A DNA stretch of 64,000 nt from Procambarus clarkii (taxonomy: Eukaryota > Arthropoda > Malacostraca > Decapoda > Cambaridae). Below the pieces are notes generated by a model that did no database searches, had not been told where the DNA came from, and saw only the letters and a program-made list of their open reading frames with translations. Every line of letters starts with the position of its first letter. Positions within the stretch are counted from its first letter, which is position 1. Positions 1-21,954 of this stretch are shown piece after piece. A program made the translations under genes and the position numbers. Location of the stretch: contig NC_091152.1 of assembly GCF_040958095.1 (NCBI RefSeq), positions 19,266,381-19,330,380 of the forward strand, in the 5' to 3' direction.

Positions 1-72
1 AGAAAACATGAAGAGATAATTTTATTTAAATGCACTGTGCGCACATAATATTACTGACGATATCATCTCTAG

Positions 73-1515
73 GGAATTGGGGACATAAACCTGGCATACC
101 AATGCTATCGTTTGGCTCTTGTTGCTAACAACGACCACGGGGAGTCATACAACAACTTGGGAGTGCTGGAGTATCGGCGAGGGAACCTGGATACAGCTCG
201 TGCCTTCTTCATGACGGCATCCAGCCTGGCCCCTCACATGTTCCAGCCACATTTTAATCATGCCAAACTTGCTCATAAGGTGAGGCACTACAGGAGAAGT
301 CCCGAGTGTTTTATATTCTAAGCATTCTCTGCACATTTGCTATAGTTAGACTTCCGCCAAACAGTCTGTTAAACATACGGTGTGTTCATTATGCTCTGCT
401 GTTTTCAGTTTTCCTTAATATCTATTATGCAGTCATTTAATTTCTATAGTCAATTGATTCTTAAACATTATTTTCTTCATTGAATACAGTACTATACTAC
501 AGATGCAGAGATGTTTCAGGGTACATGGTTCTCTTTTCTATGTACTGTAATGCAGATCTTTGAGGTAATTGTCAGGTCTGTTATCAATTTAAAAATAGTC
601 TATGTTATACAGTGTATTGCTATACTCCCCTGTAGTTGCACTGAAGAGATTCAGTTACTTAAACATTTGTATACAGAAGTAATATTCTCATTATCTAGAA
701 TCTTGTCGCACTACAGTACTGGACGTGGTGAAATGCTATGTAGTGTGACAATGACTAGCTCTCATCTCCTATAATCATTACCATCACCAGTGCTTCCCCA
801 CTCTTTGAAAGTGAGAAACAATGACAAAGAATTTTATGTTTAACAGAGAACTAACTTCTCGATGGTAATTTTGTTCCTCGAACCAATCATTAGTATTAAA
901 TTAACAAATGTAACAAGTCTTCAGTTAATTAGGAATTACTTCACAGTGGCCACACATTCTTTCTTCTTTTAAATTTTCAGTAATATCTGAAAACTATCAG
1001 ATATTACTATCTACTGATATCTATCTGAAAACTATCAGATATTACTATCTACTGATATCTATCTGAAAACTATCAGATATGTCAATCAGCTGATGTATAG
1101 ATTCCTGAGCCTACTGGGCTCTATCATATCTACACTTGAAACTGTGTATGGAGTCAGCCTCCACCACATCACTGCCTAATGCATTCTACCTGTTAGCTAC
1201 TCTGACACTGAAAAAGCTCTTCCTAACTTTATTGAATACAGTACTGTACTTGGAAAAAAACATTTTTCAATTTGTCATTACCCACCAGTAAATGTTCATG
1301 TAATGAATCAACAGCATTACTATGTATTGGTTGCAGTATTGCTGTATCCTGTAATTTACATACATTAAAAATGTAATCATGCTCAATTTTAATTTCAGGT
1401 TGGAGACCTACAGACCAGCTACATCATCGTTCAGAAGGCACTCGCACTCTTTCCCGCACATGTGGACTCTAAGGAACTCCTAAAAACTCTTGAGATGCAC
1501 TTTCATACTTTGTAA
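73..1515 (+). CDS. TTC8: TTC8 (BBS8), C-terminal two coding exons
   Basis: This is the 3' end of the tetratricopeptide repeat protein TTC8/BBS8, a subunit of the BBSome coat that moves membrane proteins in and out of cilia. Coding exons are 73-279 and 1399-1515, joined in phase 0. The first follows a ctctag acceptor, ends at an AAG/GTGAGG donor and encodes 69 residues with GDINLAYQCYRLAL, SYNNLGVLEYRRGN and TASSLAPHMFQPHFN, the terminal TPR helices of the family. The second follows a ttttaatttcag acceptor and encodes 38 residues (VGDLQTSYIIVQKAL to EMHFHTL) ending at TAA 1513-1515. Human TTC8 has the same pattern (NLAYQCFRLAL, SSLAPHMYEPHFN, IGDLQRSY), recalled from memory. Upstream exons lie outside the window. 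The 1.1-kb intron holds a 39-bp repeat and a LINE scrap. Confidence 0.93.
986..1080. repeat. 39-bp tandem repeat, about 2.5 copies
   Basis: The unit starts TCTGAAAACTATCAGATATT and contains the self-complementary words ATCAGATAT and GATATC. It lies in the last TTC8 intron directly beside a LINE remnant. Confidence 0.8.
1081..1235 (-). mobile_element. LINE-1 family (CR1-like) 3' remnant in TTC8 intron
   Basis: On the - strand this matches the C-terminal coding end and start of the 3' UTR of the LINE seen at 28912-30215 and 45655-46235 (the region coding WNALGSDVVEADSIHS, then GATAGAGCCCA). It is 5' truncated and lacks the terminal tail. Confidence 0.75.
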
Positions 1516-1661
1516 TAAGCACTGAAAATATGTATCTAGCTAGTAAAAGTATATAAATTATAACAAAATTCATAACTACTTATATAGGGAGAGTTGAGTG
1601 TGTCATCATACAGTACTGTATTGTATTTAAGTAATCATCAAAGATGTATTGTATTTAAAAG

Positions 1662-1667
1662 AATAAA
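1662..1667 (+). promoter_or_regulatory. Poly(A) signal of TTC8
   Basis: A canonical AATAAA lies 147 bp after the TTC8 stop codon in AT-rich sequence and is the first canonical hexamer there. It implies a 3' UTR of roughly 160-180 nt. Confidence 0.7.
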
Positions 1668-1918
1668 CATTTATACTATGACATTTTTTCTCTAGCCTTG
1701 AGTTGCAGTTTAAAAATGATTACATTGGTTTTGGATGATAAACTTAATTATAACAGTACTATCGGCCAACAATCCTCTCATCACAGAGTAAATCATGAAT
1801 GTTTGTGTCATAACAGAAATGAAACGACTGCAAAATACCGAGTTGGGGAAAAAATGCCGCACGTGAAAATCAGTACTATTCAGTTTGGTAAAGCAAAACC
1901 ATTACATGGTTATCAAAC

Positions 1919-1924
1919 TTTATT
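1919..1924 (-). promoter_or_regulatory. Poly(A) signal of PSMA6
   Basis: TTTATT on the + strand reads AATAAA on the - strand, 180 nt past the PSMA6 stop codon. It faces the TTC8 signal about 250 bp away, so the two transcripts end tail to tail. Confidence 0.55.
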
Positions 1925-2103
1925 AGGTAATATTCAAATACAAATTAAAGACTGAGGTGTATTATTTATATATGGTAAACATCACTTCCTTAATGTGGCA
2001 TAGTAATAAAAAACAATGCAATTTCAGTTATGAAAAAAGGCTCACCATATTTTGACAATTTCCAAGAGCTTATATACCTAGTTGGTGGTGATGGAATAGT
2101 TTC

Positions 2104-12022
<9,919 letters not shown>

Positions 12023-12159
12023 TTACCTCCGCGCTCTCTCTCCTCGACTTCATTACCTTCTGTCCTAATATTTTCTATAATAACTTATATATATTTTATA
12101 TTTAAATATCTAATATTACTATTTACAACTAAATATATATATTTTATGTTTGATTTGGT

Positions 12160-12315
12160 TATATCCCGAAACTTGCCCGAAACGCTATGGGTATTAGTGG
12201 CTTTAGGTATTGTATGTACTAGCTTTATCTTTAATTCACACATTATGTTTGTAATTCATCCTCTATGTATGTACCTTTACCTCAATAAAAAATATAAATA
12301 TAAATCTAAATCTAT
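12160..12315 (+). mobile_element. LINE-F 3' end
   Basis: Shows GCCCGAAACGCTATGGGTAT, TAGTGGCTTTAGGTATTGTA, TGTATGTACCTTTACCTCAA and an A-rich tail. The same 3' end recurs at 14325-14460 and 21105-21245, where the tail is a TTTGAA-like repeat. Confidence 0.7.
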
Positions 12316-12602
12316 ATTAAATAAAATCTTTAAAGTCGAAGCTTTACCAGGAGCCAAAGTCGCGAGGTTAAAATAAGCATCTGGGAGAGGGTGCTGGGGA
12401 ACTAAATTAAAAATAAAAATTAATAATACAAATATTCCATTCATAATAAAAATATTTAATAATAATAATTATCTACTACGAAAAGGGTACATAGTGTGAC
12501 ATTTATAATGTAATCGTGTAATATTCCTTTACGCACTGAGCGTAATATCCTGTAATATCGTACATACATTTAAAAATGGAAGTGACAAGTATCTCTCTTC
12601 CA

Positions 12603-12720
12603 TTTATTTATTTATTTATTTATTATACAAGAATTCACAGTTACATTTATTTGCTGACTGATGTATATACAAGAAGGTACATTGGGTTGTAAGAGTGCTT
12701 AACATTGGTGTTTGACTATT
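12603..12720. repeat. TTTA microsatellite and repeat flank
   Basis: A run of TTTA units followed by ACAAGAAGGTACATTGGGTT, which also occurs at 54121 after the same kind of microsatellite. It is therefore part of a dispersed element. Confidence 0.6.
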
Positions 12721-12730
12721 ACATTTAGCA

Positions 12731-13008
12731 GTCTCCGTGGCATAGTGGTAAGACATTCGCTTGGCGTTTCGTGAGCGCTTTGTCCTGGGTTCGTATCCTG
12801 GCCGGGGAGGATTGACTGGGCGCAAATCCTTAACTGTAGCCTCTGTTTAACTCAACAGTAAAATGGGTACCTGGTTGTTAAACGATTTATCGCGGGTCGT
12901 ATTCCAGGGACCATAGGATTAAGGACCTGCCCGGAACACTACACGTGCTGGTCGCTGTACAAGAATGTAACAACTCTTGTATATATATATATAAATAAAT
13001 AAATAAAC
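12731..13008 (+). mobile_element. SINE-B, tRNA-derived
   Basis: Head GTCTCCGTGGCATAGTGGTA (A box), B box GGGTTCGTATCC, body CTGGCCGGGGAGGATT and CTTAACTGTAGCCTCTGTTT, tail ACTCTTGTATATATA plus AAATAAAT. The 3' body CCTGCCCGGAACACTACACG is a diverged match to the LINE-F 3' end. Other copies lie at 57297 and 61776. Confidence 0.88.
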
Positions 13009-13009
13009 A

Positions 13010-13062
13010 TTCTCACAAAGCCACAACACACATAGTGTTTCGGGCAGGTCCATAATCTATAA
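13010..13062 (-). mobile_element. LINE-F 3' end fragment
   Basis: Contains CACAAAGCCACAACACACATAGTGTTTCGGGCAGG in two adjoining words, the reverse complement of the LINE-F tail. Confidence 0.55.
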
Positions 13063-13136
13063 GTGATAACAGGCACATTGTAGCAGACTGTCAGTTCAAC
13101 ATAATAACTACACTATAAATTGATGGGATTATTACT

Positions 13137-14060
13137 CTGGTGAAATTGAAATTGAAATCAGTTTATTGAGGTAAAATACACACAAAGGGATGAGGCAGCT
13201 CAAGCTAAGAATATGAACGATATATTTATTCCTGTTGTGGTGCCCATGAGTTCTATTACATCTATACAATGAAGCGTTTCAGATCAGGATTAGTATTTAG
13301 GAACAAGGGTTTATACATGTAAATGGTACAAGGGATTGAATGTGTGGAGTGAGTGTATCTTCAACATGTTTAGGGACCTAAACAGAGGGCTTTAAGATGT
13401 CTGAAGACAGAGTTTGTTGTAGTTCTGATAGAAGACTTTTGCTGAGTGATGATAGGCTTGAGGTAACTTGGAGTGGTTGACCTCCATGTACACAAACCAT
13501 ATGTTAGAGAGGTATCTTGAGGTTATCTTGAGATGATTTCGGGGCTTTTTAGTGCCCCCGCGGCCCGGTCCTCGACCAGGCCTCCACCCCTCAGGAAGAA
13601 GCCCGTGACAGCTGACTAACACCCAGGTACCTATTTTACTGCTAGGTAACAGGGGCATAGGGTGAAAGAAACATTGCCCATTGTTTCTCGCCGGCGCCTG
13701 AACCCAGGACCACAGGATCACAAGTCCAGCGTGCTGTCCGCTCGGCCGACCGGCTCCCTAACCGGTATAGATTAACGAGTAATATAGCGCAAGGAGAGTA
13801 GAGTCAGGAACATAATATCTGATTTTAGAGAGTATCCTGACCGCTTTGTTTAAACTTTCTGAACCTTCGTTGTATGTGGGTGCTGAAGTTCAGTCTCTTA
13901 TCTGTGTATGAGCCAAGGAACTGTTCATCATTTTTAATGCTAATGTTAACATTGTCTATCTGAACAAATCCACAAGGGCCGTGACGAGGGTTCGAGCCTA
14001 CGTCCGAGAGCATCCCAGACGTAAAATTCTGGTTTGTGTCTCGGAGAGGCTGCAAGTAAG
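13137..14060 (-). mobile_element. LINE 3' region with C-terminal RT fragment
   Basis: The lower end carries the tail GAAATTGAAATTGAAATCAG (TTTCAA repeat on the - strand). At 13840-13975 the - strand reads ISIKNDEQFLGSYTDKRLNF, typical of the region after the YADD motif in LINE reverse transcriptases. A SINE-A copy interrupts it at 13512-13758. No intact frame remains. Confidence 0.6.
13512..13758 (-). mobile_element. SINE-A
   Basis: Nearly full copy. The B-box region is shortened (GGCGCCTGAACCCAGG in place of the usual form). It is nested in a LINE remnant. Confidence 0.88.
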
Positions 14061-14324
14061 GGCAGTAGAACTTCTGGTTGTAATTCTTTTACCATGTCGT
14101 AGCGAAGTCTATTAAGGCAGCGTCTGGGATCCTCTCACACAGCAAGTTACTAGTGATCTTAACATTATGGACACAATAACACTAGTGACAAAAACTCCTT
14201 TAACAATGAATAGAAACATAACTGATAAAATAGCCTTCGCTAGAATGATTAAAATAACTAGATATATAAGATAGTTTACCATATTAGTATTAGTTAGTAT
14301 TAAGTTTTAGTCTCTAATAATGTT

Positions 14325-14460
14325 TTTCCTGTCCGAAACGCTTAGCGTAATAGTGGCTTTAGGCATTGTATGTACTAACTCTATCTATAAATCTATCAAC
14401 TTTTGTAAAGCCTCTTGTATGTATGTACCTTACCTAAATAAACATTTATTTATTTATTTT
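14325..14460 (+). mobile_element. LINE-F 3' end
   Basis: CGAAACGCTTAGCGTAATAG, TGGCTTTAGGCATTGTATGT and TTACCTAAATAAACATTTAT match the LINE-F tail. It runs into an ATTT-rich microsatellite. Confidence 0.7.
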
Positions 14461-14506
14461 TTATTTTATATGAGGTACACTCTGGTACACTGAAGCAAAA
14501 GTTTAC

Positions 14507-14748
14507 AGGTTATCTTGAGATGATTTCAGGGCTTTAGTGTCCCCGCGGCCCGGTCCTCGACCAGGCCTCCACCCCCAGGAAGCAGCCCGTGGCAGCTGAC
14601 TAACACCCAGGTACCCATTTTACTGCTAGGTAATAGGAGCATAGGGTGAAAGAACCTCTGCCCATTGTTTCTCGCCGGCGCCTGGGATCGAACCCAGGAC
14701 CACAGGATCACAATTCCAGCGTGCTGTCCGCTCGGCCGACCGGCTCCC
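14507..14748 (-). mobile_element. SINE-A
   Basis: Full head (GGGAGCCGGTCGGCC on the - strand), B box GGTTCGATCCC and one copy of the AACCT-type tail. Confidence 0.9.
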
Positions 14749-15101
14749 AGAGACTGGGTTAATTACGCTGTGGTACCGAGGAGTCAGTTGGTTTCGATAG
14801 GCCATCAAATGCCCGCCCACCATACTTTCTGCCACCAGAGGCTTCCATAACAGCCTAATTTGGATCTAATGACCTGTTGCTGTTTGAGTTCAGTTATAAT
14901 CACTCACAATACACAATTTGAGTGCACGCTAACGCTCGACATTGGTAGAGATTATGGAACTGGAAGTACTCTAAGCTTCCGCCCAGCAAGCACGATTAGC
15001 TTATCTGACTCAGCTGCCGGAGTGTAGATCAATAGATCTGTTGTTTCTGGGTAGGAGCATGCCTCGCTTGTTCTCAGAAGGGTGCTTGAGCCGCACGCGG
15101 T

Positions 15102-18100
15102 CCAGAGTACAACTGGTGGTCCAGAGTACAACTGGTGGTCCAGAGTACAACTGATGGTCCAGAGTACAACTGGTGGTCCAGAGTACACCTGGTGGTCCAG
15201 AGTACAACTGGTGGTCCAGAGTACAACTGGTGGTCCAGAGTACAACTGGTGGTCCAGAGTACAACTGGTGGTCCAGAGTACTACTGGTGGTCCAGAGTAC
15301 AACTGGTGGTCCAGAGTACTACTGGTGGTCCAGAGTACAACTGGTGGTCCAGAGTACTACTGGTGGTCCAGAGTACAACTGGTGGTCCAGAGTACAACTG
15401 GTGGTCCAGAGCACTACTGGTGGTCCAGAGTACAACTGGTGGTCCAGAGTACAACTGGTGGTCCAGAGTACACCTGGTGGTCCAGAGTACAACTGGTGGT
15501 CCAGAGTACAACTGGTGGTCCAGAGTACTACTGGTGGTCCAGAGTACAACTGGTGGTCCAGAGTACAACTGGTGGTCCAGAGTACAACTGGTGGTCCAGA
15601 GTACAACTGGTGGTCCAGAGTACAACTGGTGGTCCAGAGTACAACTGGTGGTCCAGAGTACACCTGGTGGTCCAGAGTACAACTGGTGGTCCAGAGTACA
15701 ACTGGTGGTCCAGAGTACAACTGGTGGTCCAGAGTACTACTGGTGGTCTAGAGTACAACTGGTGGTCCAGAGTACTACTGGTGGTCCAGAGTACAACTGG
15801 TGGTCCAGAGTACTAACTGGTGGTCCAGAGTACAACTGGTGGTCCAGAGTACTACTGGTGGTCCAGAGTACAACTGGTGGTCCAGAGTACAACTGGTGGT
15901 CCAGAGTACAACTGGTGGTCCAGAGTACACCTGGTGGTCCAGAGTACAACTGGTGGTCCAGAGTACACCTGGTGGTCCAGAGTACAACTGGTGGTCCAGA
16001 GTACAACTGGTGGTCCAGAGTACAACTGGTGGTCCAGAGTACAACTGGTGGTCCAGAGTACTACTGGTGGTCCAGAGTACACCTGGTGGTCCAGAGTACA
16101 ACTGGTGGTCCCAGAGTACAACTGGTGGTCCAGAGTACAACTGGTACACCTGGTGGTCCAGAGTACAACTGGTGGTCCAGAGTACACCTGGTGGTCCAGA
16201 GTACAACTGGTGGTCCAGAGTACACCTGGTGGTCCAGAGTACAACTGGTGGTCCAGAGTACACCTGGTGGTCCAGAGTACAACTGGTGGTCCAGAGTACA
16301 ACTGGTGGTCCAGAGTACTACTGGTGGTCCAGAGTACAACTGGTGGTCCAGAGTACTACTGGTGGTCCAGAGTACAACTGGTGGTCCAGAGTACTACTGG
16401 TGGTCCAGAGTACACCTGGTGGTCCAGAGTACAACTGGTGGTCCAGAGTACAACTGGTGGTCCAGAGTACAACTGGTGGTCCAGAGTACACCTGGTGGTC
16501 CAGAGTACAACTGGTGGTCCAGAGTACTACTGGTGGTCCAGAGTACACCTGGTGGTCCAGAGTACAACTGGTGGTCCAGAGTACAACTGGTGGCCCAGAG
16601 TACAACTGGTGGTCCAGAGTACTACTGGTGGTCCAGAGTACAACTGGTGGTCCAGAGTACTACTGGTGGTCCAGAGTACAACTGGTGGTCCAGAGTACAA
16701 CTGGTGGCCCAGAGTACAACTGGTGGTCCAGAGTACACCTGGTGGTCCAGAGTACAACTGGTGGTCCAGAGTACACCTGGTGGTCCAGAGTACAACTGGT
16801 GGTCCAGAGTACACCTGGTGGTCCAGAGTACAACTGGTGGTCCAGAGTACACCTGGTGGTCCAGAGTACAACTGGTGGTCCAGAGTACAACTGGTGGTCC
16901 AGAGTACTACTGGTGGTCTAGAGTACAACTGGTGGTCCAGAGTACAACTGGTGGTCCAGAGTACAACTGGTGGTCCAGAGTACACCTGGTGGTCCAGAGT
17001 ACAACTGGTGGTCCAGAGTACACCTGGTGGTCCAGAGTACAACTGGTGGTCCAGAGTACACCTGGTGGTCCAGAGTACAACTGGTGGTCCAGAGTACACC
17101 TGGTGGTCCAGAGTACACCTGGTGGTCCAGAGTACAACTGGTGGTCCAGAGTACAACTGGTGGTCCAGAGTACAACTGGTGGTCCAGAGTACACCTGGTG
17201 GTCCAGAGTACACCTGGTGGTCCAGAGTACAACTGGTGGTCCAGAGTACAACTGGTGGTCGAGAGTACAACTGGTGGTCCAGAGTACAACTGGTGGTCCA
17301 GAGTACAACTGGTGGTCCAGAGTACACCTGGTGGTCCAGAGTACAACTGGTGGTCCAGAGTACACCTGGTGGTCCAGAGTACAACTGGTGGTCCAGAGTA
17401 CACCTGGTGGTCCAGAGTACAACTGGTGGTCCAGAGTACACCTGGTGGTCCAGAGTACAACTGGTGGTCCAGAGTACAACTGGTGGTCCAGAGTACAACT
17501 GGTGGTCCAGAGTACAACTGGTGGTCCAGAGTACAACTGGTGGTCCAGAGTACAACTGGTGGTCCAGAGTACTACTGGTGGTCCAGAGTACAACTGGTGG
17601 TCCAGAGTACAACTGGTGGTCCAGAGTACAACTGGTGGTCCAGAGTACAACTGGTGGTCCAGAGTACACCTGGTGGTCCAGAGTACAACTGGTGGTCCAG
17701 AGTACTACTGGTGGTCCAGAGTACACCTGGTGGTCCAGAGTACAACTGGTGGTCCAGAGTACAACTGGTGGCCCAGAGTACAACTGGTGGTCCAGAGTAC
17801 TACTGGTGGTCCAGAGTACAACTGGTGGTCCAGAGTACTACTGGTGGTCCAGAGTACAACTGGTGGTCCAGAGTACAACTGGTGGCCCAGAGTACAACTG
17901 GTGGTCCAGAGTACACCTGGTGGTCCAGAGTACAACTGGTGGTCCAGAGTACACCTGGTGGTCCAGAGTACAACTGGTGGTCCAGAGTACACCTGGTGGT
18001 CCAGAGTACAACTGGTGGTCCAGAGTACACCTGGTGGTCCAGAGTACAACTGGTGGTCCAGAGTACAACTGGTGGTCCAGAGTACTACTGGTGGTCCTAG

Positions 18101-19573
18101 AGTACAACTGGTGGTCCAGAGTACAACTGGTGGTCCAGAGTACAACTGGTGGTCCAGAGTACACCTGGTGGTCCAGAGTACAACTGGTGGTCCAGAGTAC
18201 ACCTGGTGGTCCAGAGTACAACTGGTGGTCCAGAGTACACCTGGTGGTCCAGAGTACAACTGGTGGTCCAGAGTACACCTGGTGGTCCAGAGTACACCTG
18301 GTGGTCCAGAGTACAACTGGTGGTCCAGAGTACAACTGGTGGTCCAGAATACAACTGGTGGTCCAGAGTACACCTGGTGGTCCAGAGTACACCTGGTGGT
18401 CCAGAGTACAACTGGTGGTCCAGAGTACAACTGGTGGTCGAGAGTACAACTGGTGGTCCAGAGTACAACTGGTGGTCCAGAGTACAACTGGTGGTCCAGA
18501 GTACACCTGGTGGTCCAGAGTACACCTGGTGGTCCAGAGTACAACTGGTGGTCCAGAGTACACCTGGTGGTCCAGAGTACACCTGGTGGTCCAGAGTACA
18601 ACTGGTGGTCCAGAGTACACCTGGTGGTCCAGAGTACAACTGGTGGTCCAGAGTACACCTGGTGGTCCAGAGTACAACTGGTGGTCCAGAGTACACCTGG
18701 TGGTCCAGAGTACAACTGGTGGTCCAGAGTACAACTGGTGGTCCAGAGTACTACTGGTGGTCCAGAGTACAACTGGTGGTCCAGAGTACTACTGGTGGTC
18801 CAGAGTACAACTGGTGGCCCAGAGTACAACTGGTGGTCCAGAGTACAACTCTTGGTCCAGAGTATAACTGGTGGTCCAGAGTACAACTGGTGGTCCAGAG
18901 TACAACTGGTGGTCCAGAGTACAACTGGTGGTCCAGAGTACACCTGGTGGTCCAGAGTACAACTGGTGGTCCAGAGTACACCTGGTGGTCCAGAGTACAA
19001 CTGGTGGTCCAGAGTACACCTGGTGGTCCAGAGTACAACTGGTGGTCCAGAGTACACCTGGTGGTCCAGAGTACACCTGGTGGTCCAGAGTACAACTGGT
19101 GGTCCAGAGTACACCTGGTGGTCCAGAGTACACCTGGTGGTCCAGAGTACACCTGGTGGTCCAGAGTACACCTGGTGGTCCAGAGTACACCTGGTGGTCC
19201 AGAGTACAACTGGTGGTCCAGAGTACAACTGGTGGTCCAGAGTACTACTGGTGGTACAGAGTACAACTGGTGGTCCAGAGTATTACTGGTGGTCCAGAGT
19301 ACAACTGGTGGCCCAGAGTACAACTGGTGGTCCAGAGTACAACTCTTGGTCCAGAGTATAACTGGTGGTCCAGAGTACAACTGGTGGTCCAGAGTACAAC
19401 TGGTGGTCCAGAGTACAACTGGTGGTCCAGAGTACAACTGGTGGTCCAGAGTACACCTGGTGGTCCAGAGTACAACTGGTGGTCCAGAGTACAACTGATG
19501 GTCCAGAGTACAACTGGTGGTCCAGAGTACAACTGGTGGCCCAGAGTACAACTGGTGGTCCAGAGTACAACTC
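15102..19573. repeat. 19-bp minisatellite, about 235 units
   Basis: The unit is GTCCAGAGTACAACTGGTG. The main variants replace AACTGG by ACCTGG or TACTGG, and rare ones carry GGCCCAG, GTCGAG or CTCTTGG. Since 19 is not a multiple of 3 and the unit lacks stops, all frames on both strands stay open for long stretches, up to about 1400 codons. Rare variants recur 1178 bp (62 units) and 494 bp (26 units) apart, showing larger duplications inside the array. The array starts inside non-coding sequence and ends at CTCTTCACATCACG. Confidence 0.98.
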
Positions 19574-19990
19574 TTCACATCACGAGTACCAACAGGACGG
19601 AAAAAGGAGTCAACAGGGGTATAACAGGAGCCCCAACAGGAGCGGCCTACACAGCCTAACCTAACCTAACCTACACAATTGAAGAGCCTCGGAGGATGCC
19701 GAAACATCACACATATTCAAGTCACTTCCTGTAAATATGTGATTTAAAATTGGTTCGGCGTATTTGGACTCTTCATGGCTTTTCCGTGAACTTTGCTCCC
19801 CTATTCCTTCTTTTCCGGAGAGTCGGTGCTTGGGTCACAGCTTTCCAGGAACAGGACCGTTGGCTAATTTCCTCCAAGGTCTCTGAGCCTTGAGAAAATT
19901 AGCGCGCCGTAGAACTCACAAAGCGACAACAATTAAAACTTTTCCCCTGGGAAAAGTTGGCGTTTAATGACTGATTCAATTCGGATTTAC
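19574..19990. other. Unique spacer, no gene seen
   Basis: Includes a short CCTAA run (19655-19672), like two or three arthropod telomere units, and a hairpin AACTTTTCCCCTGGGAAAAG. No supported coding region. Confidence 0.5.
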
Positions 19991-20056
19991 CAGTTGATTG
20001 GCAGTTGAGAGGCGGGCCCAAAGAGCCAGAGCTCAACCCTCGCAAGCACAACTAGG
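19990..20056 (+). mobile_element. LINE-1 family 3' tail fragment
   Basis: CAGTTGATTGGCAGTTGAGA, GGCGGGCCCAAAGAGCCAGA and GCAAGCACAACTAGGTGAAA match the LINE-1 end, directly before the next minisatellite. Confidence 0.75.
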
Positions 20057-20079
20057 TGAAAATATATATACATAGCGGG

Positions 20080-20812
20080 TTAGCTTGGTGGTAGCCTAGT
20101 GGTTACTAGGCTACCACCATACTACCACCAGGCTAGCCACTAGCCTACCACCAGGCTAGCCACTAGCCTACCACCAGGCTAGCCACTAGCCTACCACCAG
20201 GCTAGCCACTAGCCTACCACCAGGCTAGCCACTAGCCTACCACCAGGCTAGCCACCAGGCTACCACCAGGCTACCACCAAGCTACCACCAGGCTAGCCAC
20301 TAGCCTACCACCAGGCTAGCCACCAGGCTACCACCAGGCTACCACCAAGCTACCACCAGGCTAGCCACTAGCCTACCACCAGGCTAGCCACTAGCCTACC
20401 ACCAGGCTAGCCACCAGGCTACCACCAGGCTACCACCAAGCTACCACCAGGCTAGCCACTAGCCTACCACCAGGCTACCACCAAGCTACCACCAGGCTAC
20501 CACCAAGCTACCACTAGCCTACCACCAGCCTACCACCAGGCTACCACCAAGCTACCACTAGCCTACCACCAGCCTACCACCAGGCTACCACCAGGCTACC
20601 ACCAGGCTACCACCAGGCTACCACCAAGCTACCACCAGCCTACCACCAGGCTACCACCAGCCTACCACCAGGCTACCACCAGGCTACCACCAAGCTACCA
20701 CCAGGCTACCACCAAGCTACCACTAGCCTACCACCAGCCTACCACCAGGCTACCACCAAGCTACCACTAGCCTACCACCAGTCTACCACCAGGCTACCAG
20801 CAGGGCCGCCAG
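20080..20812. repeat. Composite minisatellite of CTACCACCAGG/CTAGCCACTAG words
   Basis: Units of about 11 bp (CTACCACCAGG, CTACCACCAAG, CTAGCCACTAG) combine into higher-order blocks of 22-100 bp. The array follows directly after a LINE tail. Confidence 0.9.
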
Positions 20813-21104
20813 CGAACACCGGCAGATTTGCATTTTTATAATGGTAGACCCTGAAACAATGTGACATTTAGGCCCACTAGTATATAATTAAATTATATAT
20901 GCAGATTCTATGGCCAGTAATTTTATCATGCTTTTAATTCATGATGGTGGTGCAGCGCTCTGCCAGATTGCCTCCAACGGACATGTTATAACACTCTCTG
21001 CATTATTGTACATCTCTCATACATGACTTCAACGGTCAACAGTTATTTACAGCATCTATAGCTTGTTTACTGGCAGCTGATTCATAGTTTACAAGTGTTT
21101 TGTT

Positions 21105-21247
21105 GCCCCAAACGCTATGAGTATTAGTGGCTTTAGGTACTGTATTTACTAAGCTCTATCTGTAAAATCCAACTTTATGTTTGTAAATCGTCTTCTGTGT
21201 ATGTACGGTTACCTGAAAAAAATTTGAATTTTGAATTTGAATTTGAA
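21105..21247 (+). mobile_element. LINE-F 3' end with TTTGAA-type tail
   Basis: CCCAAACGCTATGAGTATTA, GTGGCTTTAGGTACTGTATT and a TTTGAATTTTGAATTTGAAT tail mark the 3' end of a LINE-F copy. It sits just upstream of the gypsy element. Confidence 0.75.
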
Positions 21248-21270
21248 CATGTGGCGGTGTAGTAAGCTAG

Positions 21271-21954
21271 TGTGACGGTAACGCGTTGGTGTTCGGCTGT
21301 TTAAGGCTAGGGGTATGGCCTCGTCACATAGTTATAAAAAAAATAGAAAAACTGGAACTTCGTCTGTGGTAAGGTAAGGAGAAGACACACAAAACACAAG
21401 TAAACTTTAACAATGAAATTTTAATTACGTTAAATAAATCAAAACATGAAAATAATGCACAAACAAATATGTATAATAAAATCAATCAATCAAAATAATA
21501 AGAATACTTAAATGACACAATGAAAAGTTACGTTAAGGCAAAATAACAAGAAGTGCAATACAACAGTAAGTGGGAGGTGCTGGAATATTGGCTTAAAGCC
21601 ACCACCTCTCTCAGTACACTCTAGAGTCTAGCTGGGAGGTGTGCTGGCTACGAAAGCACGGAACATTCTGAAGACTGATGTTGGGGCGACCCCAGACATC
21701 GGGTAGTATTGGGGGGCGAGTGCAGGTGCAGCCAGACCGGCGACCAATCAGCGGAGCCGTAGCGATCAACGGGTAGTTTGGTGATTTGGGTCCGAACAGG
21801 TGGCGGGCTGCATACGTTTCTGCTCACCCTTGCAAGCCTTGCTGGTGTTGTTGTCGTTGTTGGACATTTCTTCCATAGTCTTTTTATATAATTGTGAAGA
21901 CGTAATTTTGGAGGGAAGAGCAGGCTCAATCTCTTGAAGGAGATTATCGTCACA
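21271..21954 (-). repeat. 3' LTR of the gypsy element
   Basis: 684 bp, last in the element's reading direction. The end of the gag-pol frame runs into it. Confidence 0.95.

Noticed and set aside
1698-1955. 85-codon + strand frame between TTC8 and PSMA6
   Set aside because: It overlaps the PSMA6 3' UTR on the other strand and has no domain or coding character.
15135-19361. A + strand open frame of about 1400 codons with a 19-residue periodic peptide
   Set aside because: It lies entirely in a 19-bp minisatellite. All frames on both strands are open because the unit has no stops, and the frame rotates every unit. No promoter, splice or conserved domain.
19655-19672. CCTAA run as telomere repeat
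   Set aside because: Only about three units here and at 59222; too short to be a telomere and common by chance or slippage.
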